6,276 nt of DNA from Acidobacteriota bacterium (GTDB lineage Bacteria; Acidobacteriota; Terriglobia; Bryobacterales; Bryobacteraceae), in NCBI GenBank assembly GCA_947466555.1, contig CANIFK010000332.1, positions 1 to 6,276 of the forward strand. Direction: 5' to 3'. Made by a program: the position numbers and the translations under genes. The notes below the pieces were generated by a model that was not told where the DNA came from, did not search any database, and saw only the letters and a program-made list of their open reading frames with translations. This document shows positions 1 to 3,727 of the stretch, one piece after another (the stretch's first letter is position 1; every line of letters begins with the position of its first letter).

Positions 1-2
1 AC

Positions 3-500
3 TCCCAGGCCCCCGAAACCATCCTCAAGGATCAGGACTGGCCCATCTCCGTCGAAGCCCAGTTCCTTGCCAACGATGGCAACCTCGCCCGCCCCACCAT
101 GAACGTCTGCACGCCCGGCACCGATATCTACATGAACGGCGCCAAAGTGAAGCCCCATTGCGTCAACTCCACTTCGAAAAAATACCCCGCCGCCCAGTGG
201 GTCAGCGTGGAAGTGGAAGTGCTCGGCAACGACAAAGTCCGCCACAAAGTAGAAGGCGAAACCGTCCTCGAATACGAACACCCCGAAATCGGCGGCGGCG
301 TCGCCAACCGCTTCGACCCTGCCATCAAAGTGGACGGCACCCCCTTGCGCGACGGCTACATCGGCCTCCAATCGGAAAGCCACCCCGTTGAGTTCCGCAA
401 CGTCCGCCTTCTGAATCTGAAGGGCTGTATGGACCGCAAGGCAAAGAACTTTAAGTCCTATTTCGTCGCGGCCGACAACGCCACTTGTATTTACAAGTAG
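3..500 (+). CDS. DUF1080 (3-keto-disaccharide hydrolase-like) protein, C-terminal part
   Basis: The reading frame is open from the left edge (codons begin at position 3), so about 165 C-terminal residues are visible and the start lies outside the window. The sequence reads as the second half of a DUF1080 domain, a concanavalin/LamG-like beta-sandwich found in many secreted proteins of Acidobacteriota and Planctomycetota and associated with sugar or glycoside degradation. Seen directly: a CTPGTDIYMNG stretch, QWVSVEVEVLGND, GETVLEYEHPE and the characteristic closing strand GYIGLQSESHPVEFRNVRLL. After the domain comes a 25-residue tail starting GCMDRKAKNF, with a second Cys three residues from the end. 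The sequence suits an exported protein, but the signal peptide would be off-window. The first ATG in view (99) is internal to the domain and is not the start. Family confidence is high; substrate is unknown. Confidence 0.88.
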   Translation, partial: SQAPETILKDQDWPISVEAQFLANDGNLARPTMNVCTPGTDIYMNGAKVKPHCVNSTSKKYPAAQWVSVEVEVLGNDKVRHKVEGETVLEYEHPEIGGGVANRFDPAIKVDGTPLRDGYIGLQSESHPVEFRNVRLLNLKGCMDRKAKNFKSYFVAADNATCIYK

Positions 501-638
501 GCCGCGGCGGAGTGCGTGAATAGTCCCGCGTACTACTACTTTGGGCCCAGTTTCTTTGAAGCCGGATCATCAAAGTGCTAGGTGATTCGGTTCACGACGA
601 CCACAAGGTAAGTTGCTAGACTAACTACATAACCCACC
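501..638. other. Intergenic gap between DUF1080 gene and Pro-rich gene
   Basis: No convincing gene in 138 bp. It holds a 6-bp inverted repeat (CTTTGA at 554-559 and TCAAAG at 570-575, 10-nt loop), too weak to call a terminator and lacking a T-tract. A promoter-like element sits near its right end and is listed separately. Confidence 0.5.
614..622 (+). promoter_or_regulatory. Candidate extended -10 promoter for the Pro-rich gene
   Basis: TGCTAGACT fits the extended -10 pattern TGnTAnnnT, with the hexamer TAGACT at 617-622. No good -35 is present at 16-18 bp upstream, which is tolerable for an extended -10. Transcription would begin near 629-630, leaving only about 9-10 nt before the ATG at 639, and no Shine-Dalgarno sequence is seen there. 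The transcript would therefore be almost leaderless. Inferred from pattern only. Confidence 0.35.
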
Positions 639-1145
639 ATGCATAAGCCACACTCGGAGCGTCCGAAGTTACCTGGCCTTCCCCGGCGTCGTCCGGACTC
701 TCGCCAACCCGCAGCCAGCCCCGACTCCGCGGCCATGCCGCGCACAGTGCCGATTCTGCCCACGCAGCCCATCGTCAAGGAAACACAAGAGTTTCGGCCC
801 TCCATGCGGCTGAATTGGTCCAAGGCGATCATCGATCAGGCCCAGCGCGGCGATGCCTCCGCGCAACTGCCAGTGCGCCCTGTCGCCGAAGTCCGCCCGG
901 TTCGTTCCCAGGCGGCCGCCCGCGCCCGCGCCGGTGAGGTGTATCATGCCCCTGTTCCCGCTGTCGAACACTTACCCGCCCCTGCAATAAGTGTTAATTA
1001 TCCGCCGCCCCCCGCCGCCCCTCAGTTAGTAGCCGAACCGTTAATGCTGGAAGAAACAATCCCCGCGGCCGTCGAACCGCAATCGCCGTGGACAAAAGTC
1101 CGCAGCGGCTTCGGTGCCTTCATGCGCTTGTTCGACCGCGGCTAA
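639..1145 (+). CDS. Hypothetical Pro/Ala/Arg-rich protein, 168 aa
   Basis: I do not recognise this protein. An in-frame stop at 630-632 excludes a longer N-terminus, so ATG 639 is the first possible start; it has no SD but lies just after a promoter-like -10. The product has a basic, proline-rich N-terminus (about residues 1-40), a short less biased segment around residues 54-70 (MRLNWSKAIIDQAQRGDA), a long Pro/Ala-rich region including a PPPPAAP run (about 115-150), and a distinct C-terminus SPWTKVRSGFGAFMRLFDRG that could form an amphipathic helix. No signal peptide or membrane segment is visible. Codon use is looser than in the neighbours (tta, ata, agt and gta occur), as in a weakly expressed or less conserved gene. 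Overlapping reverse-strand frames exist but look like GC shadows. It is probably real, mostly disordered, and transcribed separately from the downstream operon. Confidence 0.6.
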   Translation: MHKPHSERPKLPGLPRRRPDSRQPAASPDSAAMPRTVPILPTQPIVKETQEFRPSMRLNWSKAIIDQAQRGDASAQLPVRPVAEVRPVRSQAAARARAGEVYHAPVPAVEHLPAPAISVNYPPPPAAPQLVAEPLMLEETIPAAVEPQSPWTKVRSGFGAFMRLFDRG

Positions 1146-1156
1146 ACCGCCCCCGC

Positions 1157-1185
1157 TTGACTTGTCCGGATCGTGCGCCCAGACT
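1157..1185 (+). promoter_or_regulatory. Candidate sigma70-type promoter for the 1286 operon
   Basis: TTGACT at 1157-1162 matches the -35 consensus at five of six positions. After a 17-bp spacer, CAGACT at 1180-1185 is a weak -10 (three of six), resembling the TAGACT upstream of the 639 gene. Transcription would begin near 1192, giving a leader of about 94 nt before ATG 1286. The -10 lies inside the left arm of the inverted repeat at 1175-1201. Confidence 0.35.
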
Positions 1186-1201
1186 AGGGATGTCTGGGCG
1201 C
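1175..1201. repeat. Perfect 10-bp inverted repeat, 7-nt loop (possible terminator or operator)
   Basis: GCGCCCAGAC at 1175-1184 is exactly complementary to GTCTGGGCGC at 1192-1201, with the loop TAGGGAT between. It begins 30 bp after the stop of the 639 gene, a suitable place for a terminator, and would form a stable GC-rich hairpin in RNA. However, no T-tract follows (CATTGTCCACCC). It also overlaps the proposed -10 and start site of the downstream operon, so it could instead be an operator for a dimeric repressor. The sequence alone does not decide between these. Confidence 0.6.
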
Positions 1202-1246
1202 CATTGTCCACCCACAGATCGACTGAGCTAAGTCGGCCGGTCTGGC

Positions 1247-1280
1247 CCTCCTTCTTAGCCAAGTGCGACAGCCGGGGAGG
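1247..1280 (+). promoter_or_regulatory. Shine-Dalgarno site of gene 1286 with complementary CCTCCTT in its leader
   Basis: GGGGAGG at 1274-1280, 5 nt before ATG 1286, is the strongest ribosome binding site in the window and fixes that start. CCTCCTT at 1247-1253 resembles the anti-SD of 16S rRNA. It can pair with the SD over all seven positions (five Watson-Crick pairs and two G-U pairs) across a 20-nt loop, which would hide the SD. A competing small hairpin, GGCC/GGCC at 1235-1247, overlaps the left arm. The SD is firm; the sequestering fold is inference. Confidence 0.4.
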
Positions 1281-1285
1281 TTGCC

Positions 1286-1960
1286 ATGGTGGTTTTCAGT
1301 GTGCCCTTAGTGGGGATGCTGCTGGCGGCAAGCGTTTCGCCAGCCGTTGATTTTGCTGTATACCGGGGCTTTTCCTTCGGCGGCAGCGTCGAGGCGTCCG
1401 CCAAGATCGCAGGCGCCAAAATGGCCAACGTGCGCACCCTGCACGAGCGCCCCGCCCGCATCGAAGAGTTCGACTGGGAATCCGGCGCCTATTCGCAAGT
1501 CGACGCCGTCAAGTTCGGCTCCGTCCGCGATGGCCTGCTCCGCTTTTACAACGGCCAGCTCTTCCAAATCGTAGTCACCTACGACCGCCAGCGCACCGAA
1601 GGCATGACCGCCGCCGACATGATCGAATCCATCTCGGCAACCTACGGCGCCGCCTCCAAGCCCACCGCCGAAATTCCCCTGAAATCGATCTACGGCGAAG
1701 TCGCCCGCGTCCTCGCTCGCTGGGAAGACGCCAACTACAGCTACGACCTCGTCCGCACCGGCGACCAAACCAGCTTCGCCCTCATTCTCCGCTCGAAGCA
1801 GCTCGACGCCCTCGCCACCGCCGCCATCGACGCCGCCGAAAACCTCGACATCAAGGAAGCCCCCAGCCGCGCCGACGCTCTCCAACGCAAGCTCGACGAG
1901 GAAACCCGCCTCGCCCTCGAAAAGGCCCGCGCCGCCAACAAATCGAGCTTCCGGCCATGA
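1286..1960 (+). CDS. Exported protein of unknown function with C-terminal charged helix, 224 aa
   Basis: The start is set by the GGGGAGG site 5 nt upstream and by an in-frame stop at 1256-1258. Residues 1-20 (MVVFSVPLVGMLLAASVSPA) look like a signal peptide with probable cleavage after S-P-A, although the usual positive charge near the N-terminus is missing. The mature part opens with VDFAVYRGFSFGG. Its core (about residues 85-130) contains FYNGQLFQIVVTYDRQRTEG and an ADMIESISATYGAAS segment, suggesting a mixed alpha/beta domain acting in the periplasm or at the envelope. The last 45 residues are a charged, probably helical tail rich in Ala, Glu, Arg and Lys, ending NKSSFRP. I recall similar proteins annotated only as hypothetical in Acidobacteriota, so no function is claimed. 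The stop overlaps the next start (ATGA), making it the first gene of a coupled operon. Confidence 0.85.
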   Translation: MVVFSVPLVGMLLAASVSPAVDFAVYRGFSFGGSVEASAKIAGAKMANVRTLHERPARIEEFDWESGAYSQVDAVKFGSVRDGLLRFYNGQLFQIVVTYDRQRTEGMTAADMIESISATYGAASKPTAEIPLKSIYGEVARVLARWEDANYSYDLVRTGDQTSFALILRSKQLDALATAAIDAAENLDIKEAPSRADALQRKLDEETRLALEKARAANKSSFRP

Positions 1961-2331
1961 GCATCACCATCGGCACCATGATGCTCGCCCCCGGCACCGC
2001 GATGCCGGCGGACTGGATCGCCCAACCCGATAAAGGCGACGACGGCTGGACCCGCATTGCCCAATCGCTCACGCCGATCGTCCGCGAACACGACCTCGCC
2101 TCTACCGGTTGGACCTTCTCCTTCCGCGCCCCCGGAGTCGCCACCACCGCCTACGGCCTGAACGAGGTCACCATGTTCGCCACCGCCATGGGCCGCCTCG
2201 TCGCCGAAGTGCTGCGGCAAGGCTGCAACGCCGTCGAAATCGATAGCGTCACTCGCCATCGCTTCCTCGGCCTGCCCTACTTGCGAATCTCCGGCCACGC
2301 CCGCGCCCTCCACCACCAAGAACCCAAATGA
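1957..2331 (+). CDS. Small conserved-looking protein of unknown function, 124 aa
   Basis: The ATG at 1957 overlaps the previous stop as ATGA and has no clear SD of its own, which suggests translation by re-initiation. Methionines 8, 9 and 16 are alternative starts. No signal peptide or membrane span is convincing, so it is probably cytoplasmic. Recognisable blocks are GWTFSFRAPG (about residues 51-60), an alpha-helical stretch VTMFATAMGRLVAEVLRQGCN (about 71-91), and the C-terminal VEIDSVTRHRFLGLPYLRISGHAR. The last resembles a beta-strand, loop, strand unit that I have seen in acidobacterial hypothetical proteins. A single Cys sits at the end of the helix. I cannot name a family or activity. 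Strong codon bias matching the neighbours and gene overlaps at both ends make it very likely a real gene. Confidence 0.8.
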   Translation: MSITIGTMMLAPGTAMPADWIAQPDKGDDGWTRIAQSLTPIVREHDLASTGWTFSFRAPGVATTAYGLNEVTMFATAMGRLVAEVLRQGCNAVEIDSVTRHRFLGLPYLRISGHARALHHQEPK

Positions 2332-2630
2332 CCGGAACCCCCAACCAGATCGAGTGGGCCGAACAAATTCGTCCCCGCGTCGATGCCGAATTCGCCCGCG
2401 TCGCCACGGCCTTTCGCGAAGTCGCCGCCCGCCAATCCGGCCAGGCCGCCGACGACACCCTTGCCCTCATCAAAATCGTCGAAGAAAAGCGAGACGAAGT
2501 CCTCGCCCACACCGACGCCGGCTACTACATCCGCGACTGGCAGGAGCTCTCCGACCAAGTCCGCCGCCTCATCGGCGCCGATGCGCGCTTCACCGAAATC
2601 CGCGACAGAAGGAAATCCTATGCCCTTTGA
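2328..2630 (+). CDS. Small helical protein of unknown function, 100 aa
   Basis: The start is joined to the previous stop by another ATGA overlap; no strong SD is present. The product is soluble, highly charged and predicted by eye to be mostly alpha-helical. The N-terminus TPNQIEWAEQIR (residues 4-15) resembles the T-x-K-Q-x-x-W-A-x-x-I-R opening of small uncharacterised bacterial and phage-associated proteins, and the aromatic motif AGYYIRDWQEL (64-74) sits where such proteins often carry a WWID-like motif. This similarity is remembered, not searched, and gives no function. The end overlaps the start of the GIY-YIG-like gene by 11 bp, and that gene's SD lies inside this coding sequence. The two products may act together. 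Confidence 0.8.
   Translation: MTGTPNQIEWAEQIRPRVDAEFARVATAFREVAARQSGQAADDTLALIKIVEEKRDEVLAHTDAGYYIRDWQELSDQVRRLIGADARFTEIRDRRKSYAL
2607..2613 (+). promoter_or_regulatory. Shine-Dalgarno site deciding the start at 2620
   Basis: AGAAGGA lies 6 nt before ATG 2620, inside the end of the preceding gene. It supports 2620 rather than the longer upstream in-frame ATG at 2383, whose extra residues form a biased Ser/Pro/Thr-rich sequence that is only the out-of-frame reading of the 2328 gene. Confidence 0.7.
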
Positions 2631-2892
2631 TCCCGCGCTTCCGCGCACCTTCAACGCCATCTCCATCCGTGCCCACGCACCCATGGCCTCCGGTGTCTAC
2701 GGCCTCTCCAACGCCAGCGCCTGGCTCTTCATCGGCGAGACCGATAACATCCAGGAGTCGCTCCTCGAGCACTTCCGCGCCGGCAGTGAACAGGCCACCG
2801 GCTTCTGCTTTGAAATGTGTTCCGCCGGTGGTCGCGCCCGCCGCCAGGATCGCCTCGTACAGGAATACGAACCTGGCGGCAATCGCCGGTAA
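2620..2892 (+). CDS. GIY-YIG-fold protein lacking catalytic residues, 90 aa
   Basis: GIY-YIG enzymes (UvrC, SLX1 and homing endonucleases such as I-TevI) cut DNA using a conserved Tyr pair, an Arg and a metal-binding Glu. Here the first motif is GVY (residues 25-27) and the second is FIGETDNIQESLLEH (37-51), matching the YIGxTxNLxxRLxxH pattern. At the place of the Arg there is Ser47. The C-terminal LVQEYEPGGN (79-88) lines up without gaps with the LIxxYxPxxN ending of UvrC, which puts Gln76 where the catalytic Glu should be. The fold signature is therefore present but two key residues are replaced, and the first Tyr of the YIG motif is Phe. It may bind DNA or a partner rather than cut. Length (about 90 aa) suits a stand-alone domain. 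It is the last gene of the overlapping set and has its own good SD. Domain call fairly firm; loss of activity is inference. Confidence 0.8.
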   Translation: MPFDPALPRTFNAISIRAHAPMASGVYGLSNASAWLFIGETDNIQESLLEHFRAGSEQATGFCFEMCSAGGRARRQDRLVQEYEPGGNRR

Positions 2893-2900
2893 CGAATTTC

Positions 2901-2929
2901 GGGAACTTTTCCCCCGATCAACGTATAAC
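2901..2929 (+). promoter_or_regulatory. Candidate promoter giving a leaderless TIGR03435 transcript
   Basis: GGGAAC (2901-2906) followed after 15 nt by CGTATA (2922-2927) resembles promoters read by ECF sigma factors, whose -35 is typically GGAAC or TGAAAC and whose -10 can be CGTATA. The same stretch contains TATAAC (2924-2929), five of six matches to a sigma70 -10, but with no proper -35 for it. Either reading puts the RNA start at about 2933-2936, on or within 2 nt of the ATG at 2935. The region also holds a weak 5-bp palindrome GGGAA/TTCCC at 2901-2913. Untested pattern match. Confidence 0.4.
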
Positions 2930-2934
2930 GGATT

Positions 2935-3723
2935 ATGGCCCTACGCCCAACCGTTCTACTCGCGCTTGCCGCCGCGTCCCTCTTCTCACAGAAATCCTTC
3001 GAAGTCGCCACCATCAAGCCCAACGCCGAAAATGACCACCGCGTCATGTTCCGCATCCTCCCCGGCGGCGGTTTCTCCGCCACCGGCGCCAACCTGCGCA
3101 TGCTCATCACGCAGGCCTACAACGTCAAGGATTTCCAAGTCACCGGCGGCCCTGGCTGGCTGGCCACCGACCGCTTCGACGTCAACGCCAAGGCCGAAGC
3201 CACCACCGAACGCGCCTCGCCGGAAACCTTCCGCCCCATGCTCCAGTCCCTCCTCGCCGAGCGCTTCCTCCTCAAATTCCACAAAGAAACCAAGGAAATG
3301 CCCGTCTATGCCCTCCTCGCCGGCAAAGGCCCGCACAAGATGAAGGCGGCGGAAACCCCTGCCGGCGGCGCGCCCCAACAGCGCGGAATGATGCGCATCG
3401 GCCGCGGCCAGGCCACTCTCCAGGGCGTCAACATGGCCGGCCTCGTCCAACTGCTCTCCCAGCAACTCGGCCGCCCCGTCATCGATAAAACCGGCATCGA
3501 AGGCGCCTTCGACGTCGAACTCCGCTGGACCCCCGAACCGGGGCAGGGAGGCGGCCCCTTCGGCGGCGCCCCGCCCCCGCCCGAAGCCATCGCTCAGTCC
3601 GATAACAGCGGCCCCTCCATCTTCACCGCCATCCAGGAACAGCTCGGCCTCAAGCTCGATTCCACCAAAGGCCCCGTCGAAATCATGATCATCGACAGCG
3701 CCACCAAGCCCACCGAAAACTAG
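2935..3723 (+). CDS. TIGR03435 family (DUF3738) exported protein, 262 aa
   Basis: TIGR03435 proteins form a large paralogous family in Solibacter and related Acidobacteriota; their function is unknown. The features of the family are all visible: a signal peptide (residues 1-19, MALRPTVLLALAAASLFSQ), the mature start SFEVATIKPN, the block LRMLITQAYNVKDFQVTGGP followed by WLATDRFDV (54-83), LLAERFLLKFHKETKEMPVY (106-125), LVQLLSQQLGRPVIDKTGI (170-188), FDVELRWTP (192-200), and a C-terminal IFTAIQEQLGLKLDSTKGPV with EIMIIDSA (229-256). A Gly/Pro-rich insert lies around 201-218. Length is typical for a complete member. The start has no good SD but fits the family N-terminus and lies right behind a promoter-like sequence, so the message may be leaderless. 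The product is probably periplasmic. The TonB-dependent receptor starts 4 bp after its stop, implying co-expression. Confidence 0.92.
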   Translation: MALRPTVLLALAAASLFSQKSFEVATIKPNAENDHRVMFRILPGGGFSATGANLRMLITQAYNVKDFQVTGGPGWLATDRFDVNAKAEATTERASPETFRPMLQSLLAERFLLKFHKETKEMPVYALLAGKGPHKMKAAETPAGGAPQQRGMMRIGRGQATLQGVNMAGLVQLLSQQLGRPVIDKTGIEGAFDVELRWTPEPGQGGGPFGGAPPPPEAIAQSDNSGPSIFTAIQEQLGLKLDSTKGPVEIMIIDSATKPTEN

Positions 3724-3727
3724 GCCT

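Noticed and set aside
554..575. Inverted repeat CTTTGA/TCAAAG as terminator of the DUF1080 gene
   Set aside because: Only 6 bp, a 10-nt loop, mostly A/T pairs and no T-tract.
1741..2319. Reverse-strand frame of 192 codons opposite two operon genes
   Set aside because: Composition typical of antisense shadow; the forward genes have overlapping stop/start junctions and good codon bias.
2383..2619. N-terminal extension of the GIY-YIG-like gene back to ATG 2383
   Set aside because: The extra residues are Ser/Pro/Thr-rich, being the shifted reading of the upstream gene, while ATG 2620 has a proper SD and gives a normal-length domain.
2901..2913. GGGAA/TTCCC hairpin as terminator after the GIY-YIG-like gene
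   Set aside because: A 5-bp stem with a 3-nt loop and no T-tract is too weak, and the same bases better fit a promoter -35.
2354..3343. Forward 329-codon Arg/Pro/Ser-rich frame spanning several genes
   Set aside because: It crosses three better-supported genes out of frame and has only compositional bias, with no domain.
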